A stretch of 64,000 nt of DNA from Halichoerus grypus (Eukaryota > Chordata > Mammalia > Carnivora > Phocidae): positions 147,305,935 to 147,369,934 of the forward strand of contig NC_135715.1 of the NCBI RefSeq assembly GCF_964656455.1, given 5' to 3'. The translations under genes were made by a program, and so were the position numbers. The notes under the pieces are model-generated. The model was not told the origin of the DNA and made no database searches. It worked only from the letters and a program-made list of their open reading frames with translations. Below are positions 44,613 through 56,030 of this stretch, piece after piece (positions within the stretch are counted from its first letter, which is position 1; each line of letters starts with the position of its first letter).

Positions 44613-45944
44613 ATTTCCAACTGTAGACACATTCGCAAGAAATGTCAAATTCCATTAATTCTTATAAATCAAATTAATTTCATCTCCAACTTCTCATCCC
44701 ATGGACCAGCAGGAAATTCTTCGTAGGTCCTTAAGAGTTCACAGGCATCCTCTGATCTTTCTTTGGTGTGTTCCCCTGTGATGTCTTCCAAGGCCACTTG
44801 TTCCTGAAGGCAGACACTCTGCTCATTCCATGTCAAACCTGAGCCCTAGAATCTTTGTCAAAGCTGGGAGTCCCATTGTTGTGGACCAGGTCTCTCTAGG
44901 AGCACCACACAGTGAATCTATTCAGATGTATTGCCAGTTCCTGAGGGTACTGTCAGGTACTAGACTGTGGATCATCACTATTCTTGAGGTTCATGAACCT
45001 CCATTCCTAGTGTTGGGGAATTTCTCTTCCTTTATTCACTTCCCTCAAAGGGATTCAACTTTCTTCTCTGTGCTAACTGTTCTGTTCTTCGGAAGCTCAG
45101 CTCTCTCCATAAAACAAAGAAAACAAGCTTTTTGCAAGTAATATCTGCTTTCTATCAAGTAATACAAATTCTTCTCAAGATGAAGAAGAACAAAGGCCAA
45201 ACTATCTGCTCCTAATGGAGGAGAGATACAAATATAAGAGGAGAAAACTCAAAATAATGTAATAAAAAATCATCATATTCCTTGATATGTTGGTAAATAC
45301 CTACCAGTCAGTTCTCTGGGGGCGGGGGAGTGGAATGAGGGAAAAGGGGGGAAAAAAACCCCTGATTTGTAGGAATTGCCTATTTCCATATTGTGAATAT
45401 TCCCATTGTGGTTGATTTCAAGCTAATCATGTGACATGACTGAATACAGTGAGAAAGAGATGCACACTAGCACATAATCATGTAGTGTTGCCACCATACA
45501 GATATAATAGACATCATCTCAAGAGTGTGGAGAATGCTGAATATTTATCACTTATTTATTGCTTTAAAAATATTTATTATTCATTTGTAATACAATTGAT
45601 TTACTTATAAGCTTGTATAATTTAATTTCTTAAAAATTGCTGTGTTGAACAACTGTCATGCATAATTCTTAAAAATTTACCAATTTACTTTTATGAATTA
45701 ATAATAGCTGTAAAAAATGGCAAAGGTCTAAGAGCTGGCTGTAGCTCACCACTGATCCTACTGCACAGTAAAAACCCCAAGCCTGACATTGATGGGAACT
45801 CTATGTAATGAAAATTGACTCAGCCTCTACAAACAAGGGCAACAGACCCAAAGTTCCTTTTCTCTCTTCAGGATAGAGAGAAACATTATCTGTTCAACTT
45901 AGGACTCCAAGTTTTCTATCATCTGTCTTATTGCTTACCACGTA
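44613..45944. other. Intergenic DNA with one 103-codon frame
   Basis: The frame at 44830-45141 reads through a less AT-rich stretch but shows no domain I know, no splice context and no CpG enrichment. I do not call it a gene. A G-run region is at 45319-45350. Confidence 0.4.
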
Positions 45945-46004
45945 CAACAGCAATTTTCAAATTTGTTGGCCTCATGACCACTTTGTGCTCTTAAAAATGA
46001 TTGA

Positions 46005-46068
46005 ATCATGGAACACTACATCAAAACCTAATGATGTAATGTATGGTGATTAACATAACATAATAAAA
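46005..46068 (+). mobile_element. 64-bp L1 3' end insertion
   Basis: ATGTATGGTGATTAACATAA plus an A tail lies between exact 11-bp duplications AAAATGATTGA at 45994-46004 and 46069-46079. Confidence 0.93.
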
Positions 46069-46178
46069 AAAATGATTGAGAAACCAAAGAGCTTTTGTTA
46101 ATGAAGGCCAATCTCTGAATATTTACCGTACTAGAAATTAATACTAAGAAGTTTCTTTAATACATATTCATTCATTTT

Positions 46179-46381
46179 GAAGATTTTATTTATTTATTTA
46201 TTTATTTGAGAGAGAGAGATTGAGAGCAGGGAGGGGCCAAGGGAGAAGGAGAGACAGTTTCAAGCAGACTCCGCACTGAGGGTGGAGTCTGACACAGGGC
46301 TCAGTCTCACAACCCTGAGATCACAGCCTGAGCTGAAATCAAGAGTAGGTCGATCAACCTACTGAGCCACCCACAGGCCCC
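46179..46381 (-). mobile_element. CanSINE, older type, minus strand
   Basis: Flanks ATATTCATTCATTTT (46164-46178) and ATATTCACTCATTTT (46382-46396) differ by one base. The head reads GAGCCACCCACAGGCCCC. Confidence 0.95.
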
Positions 46382-46408
46382 ATATTCACTCATTTTAAAG
46401 TAACAATA

Positions 46409-46630
46409 GGAGCGCCGAGGTGGCTCAGTAGGTTAAGCAGCTGACTCTTGGTTTCAGCTCAGGTCATGATCTCAGGGTCCTGGGATTGAGCTCCTCCCAT
46501 CCCCCGTCGGGCACCACACTCAGCAGGGAATCTGCTTGTGGATTCTTTCTCTTCCTCTTCCTCTGCCCCTCCCCCCATGCTTGCTCTCTATCTCTTCTCA
46601 AATAAATAAATCTTTTTAAATAAATAAAAT
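46409..46630 (+). mobile_element. CanSINE, older type
   Basis: Head GGAGCGCCGAGGTGGCTCAG. Flanks AAGTAACAATA (46398-46408) and AAGGTAACAATA (46631-46642) form a near-duplication. Confidence 0.94.
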
Positions 46631-46922
46631 AAGGTAACAATAAACCTCTTACATGTTAACATAAATAACATTTTTATGAAAAATAACAATATTTTCCAGA
46701 ACAAAAAACTTAATGAAAGAGTACTATTTTTGCAAATTCCTTTAATATCTATTAATAGAAGATGCTTGGATATTCATACTTGCTTCTTGATTAAAACGTA
46801 TGATGAAAATCTAGTCTTACACAGATATGCTGTTAGAAAAGAGAAGAAACTTCAATATTTTTAAAAATCATTGTGAAAAACATTATTTGATAATATACCA
46901 TGACTCAACAAATGGTAGTTTT

Positions 46923-47228
46923 TGTTTGTTTTGTTTTGTTTTGTTTTTTTAAATAAAAAGATCTTTACTGAAATAGAATTGACATACAATACCCTATTAG
47001 TTTCAGATGTTCATCATAGCAATTTGGTATTTTTGTACATTACAAAATGATCCCGACGGTAAGTCTAGTTACCATCTGTCATTATACAAAGTTATTACAA
47101 TGTTATGGGCTTTATTCCCTATGCTGATCTCACTGATATGAGGAATTCTTAAACTCAGGAAACAGACTGAGGGTTGTGGGGAGTGGTACGGGGTGGGAGG
47201 GATGGGGTGGCTGGGTGATAGACACTAG
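46923..47228 (-). mobile_element. L1 3' end with an inverted 5' segment (twin-priming structure)
   Basis: From the left come a T-rich tail, then antisense L1 3' UTR (CTGAAATAGAATTGACATAC, ATCTGTCATTATACAAAG). Near 47128 the strand switches to sense L1 (CTCACTGATATGAGGAATTC, GGGTGGGAGGGATGGGGTGG). The exact duplication AACAAATGGTAGTTTT flanks the whole at 46907-46922 and 47229-47244. Confidence 0.85.
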
Positions 47229-47421
47229 AACAAATGGTAGTTTTTTAAAAAGGTTAGTTGCAATGTGGAATCTAAAACTATGTCAATTTTCCTACTTTGT
47301 TACATTAAAATGACACATCTTGCACTTTTAATGGGTATTTTACCCACATGTAATTTGTTAATTCATGCACTGGTCTTTTGAAATATATCAGTTTAACTAG
47401 TTATGTAGATTTTCCAAGTCT

Positions 47422-47958
47422 TTATTTTTTTTCAAGTTTGTATTTAAATTCCAGTTAGTTAATATACAGTGTAATATTAGTTTCAGGTGTAGAATTTAGT
47501 GATTCATCACTACATACAACACCCAGTGCTTATCACAAGTGCCCTCCTTAATGCCCATCACATATTTAGCCCATCCCCCCCTCATCTCCCCATAGCAACC
47601 CTCCATTTGTTCCCTATAGTAAGAATTTCTTATGATTTACTTCCCTCTCTGTTTTTATCTTATATTATTTTTCTTTCCCTTCCTCTATGTTCATCTGTTT
47701 TGTTTCTTAAATTCCGCATAGGAGTGGAATCATATGGTATTTGTCTTTCTCTGACTGACTTATTTTGCTTAGCATAATACATTCTAGATCCATCCACGTC
47801 GTGCACATAGCAAGACTTCATTCTTTTTATGGCTGAGTAATATTCCATTGTGTGTGTGTGTATATATGTATATATATACACACATACACAATGTATATAT
47901 ATATTGTATATATATATAATGGAATATTCATTCTTTTTATGGCTGAATAATATTCCAT

Positions 47959-48000
<42 letters not shown>

Positions 48001-50715
48001 CATACACCACCTCTTCTTTATCCATTCAGCAGTTGATGGACGTTTGGGCTCTTTCCATAATTTGGCTATTGATAACGCTGCAATAAACATCAAATTAGTA
48101 TTTTTGTATCCTTTGGATAAATACCTAGTAGTGCAATTGCTAGGTCAGAGGGTAGTTCTGTTTTTAACTTTTTGAGGAACCTCCACACTGTTTTCCAGAA
48201 TGGATGTACCAGTTTGCATTCCCACCAATAATGTAAGAGGGTTCCCCTTTCTCTAAATCCTCACCAACATCTGTTGTTTCCTATGTTGTTCATTTTAGCC
48301 ATTCTGACAAGTGTGAGGTGATATCTCATTGTAGTTTTGATTTGTATTTCCCTGTTGATGAGTGACGTTGAGCATCTTTTCATGTGTCTGTTAGCCATCT
48401 CAGTGTTTTTGGAAAAATGGCTATGCATGTCTTCTGCCCATTTTTTAACTGGGTTATTTGGGTTTTGGGTGTTGAGTTTGACAAGTTCTTTATAGATTTT
48501 GGATACTGACTCTTTATTTATTACATCATTTGCAAATATCTTCTCCCATTCCAAAGGTTACCTTTTAGTTTTGTTGATTGTTTCCTTCACCATGTTTTTT
48601 ATCTTGGTGAAGTCCCAATAATTTATTTTTGCTTTTTGTTTCCCTTGCCTCAGAAGACATATCTAGAAAGAAGTTGCTACAGCCCATGACAAAGAGGTTA
48701 ATGCCTATGTTCTCCTCTAGGGTTTTGATGGTTTCCTATCTTACAGTCAGGTTTTTCACCCATTTTGAATTTATTTTTGTGTATGGTGTAAGAAAGGGTC
48801 CAATTTCATTCTTTTGCATTTTGTTGTCCGGTTTTCCCAACACCATTTATTGAAGAGACTGTTTTTTTTCCGTTGGATATTCTTTCCTGTTTTGTCAAAG
48901 ATAAGTTGACCATATAGTTGTGGATCATTTCTGGGCTCTCTATTCTGTTCCATTGATCTATGTGTCTGTTTTTATGCCAGTGCCATACTGTCTTGATGAT
49001 GACACCTTTGTAATATAACTTGACATCTGGAATTGTGATCACTTCAGCTTTGCTTTTCTTTTTCAAGATTGTTTTGGCTATTCCGGGTCTCGTGTTGTTC
49101 CATACAAATTTAGGATTGCTTGTTCTAGCTCTGTGAAACATGCTGGTAGTATTTTGATAGGGATCGTATTAAGTGTGTAGATTGCTTTGGGTAGTATAGA
49201 CATTTTAACAATATTTGTTCTTCCAATCCAAGAGCATGGTATGTGTTTCCAATTCTTTATGTCATCTTCAGTTTTTTTCATCAGTGTTTTATAGTTTTCA
49301 GAGTGCAAATCTTTTACTTCTTTGTTAGGTTTATTCCTAGGTATCTTGTGGGTTTTAGTGCAATTGTAAATGGTATCCATTTCTTGATTTCTCTTTCTGC
49401 TGCTTCATTATTGGTGTATAGATATCAAACATATTTCTGTATGTTGATTTTGTATCCTCTGACTTTACCAAATTCGTGTATCAGTTCTAACAATTTTTTT
49501 GGTGGAGTCTTCCAGGTTTTCTACATAGACTATTATGTCTTCTGCAAATAGTGAAAGTTTGACTTCTTCCTTGCTGATTTGGATGTATTTTATATCTTTT
49601 TGTTGTCTGATTGCTGAGGCTAAGACTTCCAGGACTATGTTAAATAACGATGGTGAGAAAGGACATCCCTGTCTTGTTCATGATCTTAGAGGAAAAACTC
49701 TCAGGTTTTCCCCACTGAGGATGATATTAGCTGTGGGTCTTTTCTATATGGCCTTTATGTAGGTATATTCCCTCTAACCCCTACTTTGCTGAGGGTTTTT
49801 ATCAAGAATGTATGCTGTATTTTGTCAAATGCTTTTTCTGCATCTTTTGAGAGGGTTATATGGTTCTTACCTTTCTTTTATTGATGCGGTGTATCATGTT
49901 GATTGATTTGCAAATATTGAACCACCTTGCAACCCAGGAATAAATCCCGTGTCATCGTGGTGAATGATTATTTTAATGTACTGTTGGATTTGATTTGCTG
50001 GTATTTTGTTGAGAATTTTTGCATCCATGTTCATCAGGGATCTTGGCCTGTAGTTCTCATTTTTAGTGGGGTCTTGTCCAGTTTTGGAATCAAGGAAATG
50101 TTGGCCTTATAGAATGACTTTGGAAGTTTTCCTTCCTTTCCTATTTTTTGGAGCAGTTTGAGAAGAATAGGTACAAACCCTCCTTAAAAGTTTGGTAGAA
50201 TTCCCCTGTGAAGCCATCTAGCCCTGGACATCTGTTGGGAGATTTTTGATTACTGATTCTCTTTGTTGATTATGGGTCTGTTCAAGTTTTCTATTTCTTC
50301 CTATTTCAGTTTTGGTAATTTATGTTTCTAGGAATTTATCTATTTCTCCCAGATTGCCCAATTTGTTGGCATATAATTTTTCATAATATTCTCTTATAAT
50401 TGTTTGTATTTCTGTGATGTTGGTTGTGATCTCTCCTCTCTCATTCATGATTTTATTTATTTGGGTCCATTCTTTTTTCTTTTTAATGAGTCTGGCTAAG
50501 GGTTTATAAATTTTTTAATTTTTTCAAAGAACCAGCTCCTGGTTTCATTGATCTGTTTTTGTTTGTTTGTGTATTTCCATATCATCTGTTTCTGCTCTAA
50601 TCTTTATTATTTCCCTTCTTCTGCTGGCTTTAGGTTTCATTTGTTGCTCTCTTACTAGCTCCTTTAGGTGGAAGGTTAGGTGGTATATTTGAGATTTTTC
50701 TTGTTCATTATTTCT
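47422..50715 (-). mobile_element. 5'-truncated L1, 3.3 kb, with decayed ORF2
   Basis: The element runs from antisense 3' UTR (TTTCAGGTGTAGAATTTAGT, GCCCTCCTTAATGCCCATCA) into the C-terminal half of ORF2. Minus-strand frames at 49078-49380, 48806-49141 and 48261-48554 carry ORF2 text such as [30 protein letters not shown] and [14 protein letters not shown], but in different frames, so ORF2 is broken by frameshifts. The reverse-transcriptase catalytic block is at about 49537-49548 and reads FAED. Homology fades near 50715, inside the RT domain. The endonuclease domain, ORF1 and 5' UTR are absent, so the copy cannot be mobile. No target duplication was found. Confidence 0.92.
47819..48038. repeat. 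110-bp duplication with (TG)n/(TA)n inside the L1
   Basis: CATTCTTTTTATGGCTGA(G/A)TAATATTCCATTGTGTGTG starts at 47819 and again at 47929. Each copy is followed by alternating TG and TA dinucleotides. Confidence 0.9.
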
Positions 50716-50999
50716 TTCAATATTAAGGGATTTACTATCTGAAATCAGAAAAATTGACTATCAAGCTAATGCAGTACACAAAACAAGTATTTTGTAAAAA
50801 AACCTAAACTTTATGAACAGGAAATTATGTAATTTCCTAAGTTAATGTAAAACCACAAAATGAAAATTTGACTTATAATTTAATCATTTTTAAAAACCAA
50901 TTTCACCAAGATAAATAAAGCACAGTGGTTCTCAATAAATACTGGCTGAACTGAAAACTGAACACCAGTAAAATCCATGCTGCCTAATTACTTAAAAGC
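50716..50999. other. AT-rich intergenic DNA
   Basis: No element or exon is recognised. Confidence 0.45.
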
Positions 51000-51180
51000 C
51001 CAGACTTTGAAGAAGAAGGTTCCTGGCTCTTTGACTTAAATAAGTGACTCTAGACAACTAATGTGTTTTACATAAGCCTAAATTTTCTTGAAAACTGGAG
51101 GTAATTATAACTCTATCTTTAAAAACAGATTTTTTTTATTAGCTTATATTAGGTAACATAAGTGAAAGCATTCTGCAAAT
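51000..51180 (+). repeat. MIR-like relic
   Basis: GCCCAGACTTTGAAGAAGAA, AGTGACTCTAGACAACTAAT, CTTGAAAACTGGAGGTAATT and AACATAAGTGAAAGCATTCT follow the MIR core order. Confidence 0.6.
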
Positions 51181-51866
51181 GGTTAAGCCACTACACAATA
51201 CTTATGCCTATTCAAGCAAAGCTATCAGACCACAAGCACTGAGACTAATTTTCAGATTACAGCAACTTAAAAACCTATTTTCTATTTAACTGACAAAAAA
51301 GTGCATTTGATTTTTAGCCTTGACATATGGCAATGAAACATGAATTACACATTGGATTCACATGTAAATGTCAGAAAATTTCTGTATTTTTTTATATGAA
51401 AGTTATTCCATTTGGAGGATCTGTTACATTTTCATAGGAAATTAATAACTTGATCAAAGCCATGAAATAAAGTTTGCTGCATTTATTGTGCCTTCTTTCA
51501 CATATGGCTTTTTCAGATCTGTGCGCGATGCCTACCTTTGCCTCACAATGCAGAAAGGAGACCATTTACTGGAGGAGAGTGCTTGCTCTGTATATCTTTG
51601 AGTTTTGTTTGCACTTGACATTTGAATTAATATGTCCCAATTCTCCCTCCAATTTACTTGAGAGCTTATTGTAGTTGGTTAAAAAAAAAAAACCGCCGGT
51701 AAGTCAGACAATAAACTGTGATCTACTAAGCCATTAATCCTCAGTAACAGGTAGGAGTCAGAAAGCTGCACAGACAACTGGGCTATAGCCTTCAATAAGA
51801 CAACCGATAGTGAATCAGCATGTCACTTCCTATATCCTACTCTGTAGGCCACAATGAAGTAGCCGG
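51181..51866. other. AT-rich intergenic DNA
   Basis: No element or exon is recognised. Confidence 0.45.
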
Positions 51867-51880
51867 TATTTTCTTCTTCT

Positions 51881-52081
51881 TTTTTTTTTTTTTTAAGATT
51901 TTATTTATTTGACAGAGAGAGACACAGCGAGAGAGGGAACACAAGCAGGGGGAGTGGGAGAGGGAGAAGCAGGCTTCCCGCCGAGCAGGGAGCCCGATGT
52001 GGGGCTCGATCCCAGGACCCTGGGATCATGACCTGAGCCGAAGGCAGACGCTTAATGACTGAGCCACCCAGGTGACCCTGA
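51881..52081 (-). mobile_element. CanSINE, young type, minus strand
   Basis: Carries AAGGCAGACGCTTAATGACTG. The 14-bp duplication TATTTTCTTCTTCT is at 51867-51880 and 52082-52095. Confidence 0.97.
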
Positions 52082-52095
52082 TATTTTCTTCTTCT

Positions 52096-52571
52096 AATGG
52101 AAGTTACATAACGCACTCCACTTAAAGAAAAATCCTTACTTCACAAGAACATACAGGAAAGAATATATTTTAAACACATTAAAAATACCAATTTGCATGA
52201 TTTTCTCCAGCAGTATTCAATAGTAGATGCGCTGGAGGGAAAAGGTCCATTGTGGAAAGAGACAGATCAAAGAAGGAGAGACTGATCTGGAATGGGTGAA
52301 GAATGCTTCCCAGTGAGGTCATAAGTTACCTGCCTATCCACCCTGCTCTCCTTACTTTTAGTCAATGGTTTTTCTTTTAAGTGGACTACTGGAAAAAAAC
52401 CTCACTTGTTTTTACCTTTACCTCCAAATACCTTTATTTGTACCCACTCATACTCCTTTTCCTCTTATTTCATAGAGACTGGTATTTTCCCAACCTTTTC
52501 CAAAGAAAGCATTTCTTCCTATGTTTTCCATGCATTCTTATTCAGCCTCCTTGATTTTGACTAATTCACTC
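52096..52571. other. Intergenic DNA, no element recognised
   Basis: No exon or repeat is recognised; it is C/T-rich toward the right end. Confidence 0.45.
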
Positions 52572-52588
52572 ATAATTGCTATATCTAG

Positions 52589-52779
52589 TGGCAGCTGGGT
52601 GGCTCAGTGGGTTAAGCATCTCACTTCATCTCAGGTCATGAGTTCAGGGTCATAGGATCAAGCCCCATGTCGGGCTCCCTGCTCAGTTGAGAGTCTGCTA
52701 GTCCCTCTCCTTCAGTCCTTCCCCGTGCTTGTACTCTCTCTCTCTCTCTCAAATAAAGTCTTTAAAAAATAAACTTAAA
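52589..52779 (+). mobile_element. CanSINE, older type
   Basis: Head TGGCAGCTGGGTGGCTCAG. Flanks ATAATTGCTATATCTAG (52572-52588) and ATAATTGCTACATCTAG (52780-52796) differ by one base. Confidence 0.96.
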
Positions 52780-52796
52780 ATAATTGCTACATCTAG

Positions 52797-53190
52797 GCTG
52801 TCTTCGACCTCTCAATCTATAAACACATTCAAGCTTCCCCACTACTTTGGACAGATCTTTCCTTATTTTTGTCATTCCCTCAATCAACTTTTTTCCCTTT
52901 TATTTCCAGTATCCTTAAGATTTCATTTATATTTATTATTCCCACTTTCTAATAGATTTTTCTATGTGGCTTTCATTACCATAAACTCTAACAAAATGAA
53001 TCTCATTTAGATCACCAATGCCCTCCTAACAAGAACCAAAGGTTTTTTCCAAGTGTAGTACTTCACCTATTGCATTCAACACAACTCCTTCTCCTAAAAA
53101 CTCTCCTGTCTTGGTTTTTTCAACACTTTCTTTCCTTGTTTTCCTCCTACCTCTCTGACACTCCTTGTCTTTTTTCTTCAATGTCTTTGT
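52797..53190. other. C/T-rich intergenic DNA, possibly L2-like
   Basis: Pyrimidine-rich text (TTACCATAAACTCTAACAAA, ACAACTCCTTCTCC) may be antisense L2-like but is not diagnostic. Confidence 0.35.
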
Positions 53191-53770
53191 ATAGATAACT
53201 ATCTATTCCTGTGTAACAAATCACCTTAAAACTTAGAGGTTCAAAACAACAAATATTAATTAACTCAAAGCGTCTGTTGGTCAGGAATTCAGGAGCAACT
53301 TGGGGTGGGGGGACAGGGGCATTCTGGCTCAGGGTCTCTGATGAGGTGCAGTTAAGACATTGACTGGAGCTATAGTCATCTAAAGGCTTGAATGGGGCTT
53401 GAGGATCCTCTTTCATGATGCTTCATCCATGTGGCTGTTGGCAGAAGTCCTCAGTTCCTCTCCAGCTTTTTATAGATGTCTCAGTTCCTCACTGGCTGTT
53501 TGCTAGAAGCCTCAATTCCTCACTATATGGGTCTTTCTGTAGGTTGCCTGAGTGTCTTCATGACGTGGCAGATGACTTCCCCCAGATCAAGCAAAGAGAT
53601 AGACAGACAGACAGACAGAAAAGCTGCAATACCTTTTATACCTTAGTATTTAAAGTTGTACACTGCCACTTTTACTTTAATTCTATTTGTTGGAAGTAAG
53701 CCACTAAGCTCAGCCCAACACTCAAGAAGAGAGGAATTAGATTCTACCTCTTGAAAAGTATCAGTTAATT
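53191..53770 (-). repeat. Unclassified ancient interspersed repeat
   Basis: CTATTCCTGTGTAACAAATC, AACTTAGAGGTTCAAAACAA and GTTGGTCAGGAATTCAGGAG are motifs seen in old mammalian repeats, but I cannot give a family. A (GACA)n lies at 53602-53618. Short frames here are incidental. Confidence 0.45.
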
Positions 53771-53799
53771 TGTGGACATATTTTTATATTACCACAGAC

Positions 53800-54970
53800 T
53801 TCTACATTGCATTCTTTGAATGTTACTGGTCCTTAGAGGTCTTACCTCAGTCCTCTTACCTTCTCACTTTATTCGCTCTTCCTCGGTGATCTCAGCTACT
53901 CCCATGGTTCCAAATGCCATCTCTATTGTTGGATATATTCTTCTATATTGAATCTCAAATCATTATTTGAGATTCTCTATTCTAGTTCTGACATCTCTTC
54001 CAAAACTCATATTTGTATTGTCAACTGCCCCTCATGTCACCAGAAAGCCAACTTGTCTTAACCAAAACCAAATTGTTTTGCTCTCTCTTTGCTCCCAATT
54101 CAGCTCTTTCTTCTAAATCTTCAACCCCATTATCCAAGATAGAAAACATGAAATTATCCTCAATTCCTACCTCTCCTCACCTCTCATCACCTTTGATATA
54201 GATTTATCCTCATTGTTTATACCTCCTAAATCACTCTCAATTTACTTCCTCTCTTCATCATCACTATCTCTGTAAAGCTGTCATCATTTCTAAGACTACT
54301 ACAGCAGCCTAATAATTGATCTCTATGTCTAGTCTCTCTAATTTATCTTTTGTCAGATTTATCTTGGTTAAAATATATATCTGAGATCATATATCTCTAT
54401 AAAAACCTTGAACGGCTCACTAACAACTTCAGTTTAAAGTCAAAGTCCTTTAAAATGATATATAAGGCTCTTTAAAATCTGATCCTAAAATGTTTTTAAC
54501 TTCATCGCTTGTCACTGTCCTGACACATCTTCATCAAATCACTGGCATTCCCCAAAAATGCCATGTACTTTCACATAGTCATATGTTTGCACATGCTCTC
54601 TTCAGTCTGAAATACCCACTACTCTCCACTCTGCTTGTAAACTCCTATATTCGGAGTTCAAACAGCACCTCCTTTAAGCTCCTCTCTCTGACTTCCGTAG
54701 GTGAGAAGTCATTTTTATCACACCATCACATCTTGCAGATACTGTTGACATATCTTTGTCACCCATATGTCATGGATGTTTTTAGGACCGCTTCTATTTC
54801 AGATGTTCTGTCTTTATTTCCTCCTAAGAACATGAATAAATTTGTCAGACTATGTTTCCCAATTTTTAATTCAGAAAATGTGATTGCTAGTGACACTACT
54901 TGTCCCCTCCAGGAATTCCAAAGTAACCTATTTCAGGAAGACACTTTCTCTTGCAGAATTTTTGGAACAT
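53800..54970 (-). repeat. L2-like relic, antisense, patchy
   Basis: Blocks include TAAATCACTCTCAATTTAC, AAAGTCAAAGTCCTTTAAAA, TATAAGGCTCTTTAAAATCT and GCTCTCTTCAGTCTGAAATA. The 160-codon frame at 54490-54972 lies in this C/T-rich relic and has no recognisable domain. Confidence 0.45.
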
Positions 54971-55490
54971 AGTTAAATTTTATGTTGTTAACACTCATCA
55001 TTAGAGAAGACAAAGAGTCATTTCAAGACCAGAGCACAAGTAAATATTTTAGTAACGTTTACACCCTTCTCCACATTGCCCATTCCCCATCCCCCACCAC
55101 CGCCAACACACCATTACAAATCCACATTTCATAATAAGCAGCTGTTTCATCAGGAGAACTGGAAGAAAGGAAGCCTACAAATGTGTCTCTACACCTAATT
55201 AAAGATGTTTATCCTCAGAAATCTCACCTATTAATTTTGTCCTTTTCTTGTGGAATCTTGGCATTTAGTGACATACAGTACGTCCCCATAATTACTGGAA
55301 AATTCCCCAGATGGAAGTGGATGCTCAAAACATCTTGGCCCAGAGGTTTTTATTAAATTCATTTTCCATAGATAAGATAAATACAAAAACTAAATATACT
55401 TTTGCAGAGCAAATGGGAAGGAACTCTTCGCTCTCACCTTAGTTCTTAGCCATCATTTACTTAAAAAAAAAACAAAACCATTCATTGAGT
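54971..55490. other. Intergenic DNA, no element recognised
   Basis: No SINE, L1, LTR or exon is seen. Confidence 0.45.
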
Positions 55491-56030
55491 TACTTCTAAG
55501 ACACAGATTGTGTTAGGTGCTATTAATGCAGTGGTAAACAAGAGACTTAGGATCCCTACCCCCATGAAGTCTACATTCTGGGGCAAGAGACACCCAATTA
55601 AGAAATAAAGAAACAGGGGCGCCTGGGTGGCTCAGTCGTTAAGCGTCTGCCTTCAGCTCAGGTCATGATCCCAGGGTCCTGGGATGAAGTCCCACATCAG
55701 GCTCCCTGCTCAGCAGGAAGCCTGCTTCTCCCTTTCCCTCTCCCACTCCCCCTGCTTGTGTTCCCTCTCTCGCTGTCTCTCTCTTGCTGTCAAATAAATA
55801 AATAAAATCTTTAATAAAAAAAAGAAATAAAGAAACAAAAGCACAAAGTAATTACAGATTGTGGTAAATGCTATTAAAGAAATGGTGAGTGATTAGATGG
55901 AGATTAAATGGGAGTGGGGGATGAAGCCCTTTAGATATAATGGTCACACGTAGGTATTTGAAGGAATTGGCATTTGAGCTGAGACCTCTGAGATGAAAAT
56001 GGGCCAGTCTTGTGGAGATCTGGCAGAAGA
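55491..56030 (+). repeat. L2-like relic split by a SINE
   Basis: GTTAGGTGCTATTAATGCAG, CCATGAAGTCTACATTCTGG before the SINE and GATTGTGGTAAATGCTATTA, GGCATTTGAGCTGAGACCTC after it form one module. Confidence 0.5.
55616..55822 (+). mobile_element. CanSINE, young type
   Basis: Carries CAGTCGTTAAGCGTCTGCC. The 15-bp duplication AGAAATAAAGAAACA is at 55601-55615 and 55823-55837. Confidence 0.97.

Larger units (their letters stand above)
45945..47420 (+). mobile_element. Charlie-type hAT DNA transposon relic, interrupted
   Basis: Pieces at 45950-46004, 46080-46178, 46382-46408, 46631-46922 and 47245-47420 read continuously once four insertions are removed (TCATGACCACTTTGTGCTCT, CCAAAGAGCTTTTGTTAATG, CATGTTAACATAAATAACAT, GTGGAATCTAAAACTATGTC). 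The order matches a Charlie-family element I know from mammals. No transposase frame remains. Confidence 0.65.

Noticed and set aside
47660..48093. Tyr/Ile/His-rich frames
   Set aside because: They come from (TA)n and (TG)n repeats in the L1.
48261..49380. Frames with L1 ORF2 text as a possible gene
   Set aside because: They are pieces of one frameshifted, 5'-truncated L1, reported as a mobile element.
54490..54972. 160-codon frame
   Set aside because: It is in C/T-rich L2-like sequence without domain, splice signals or compositional change.
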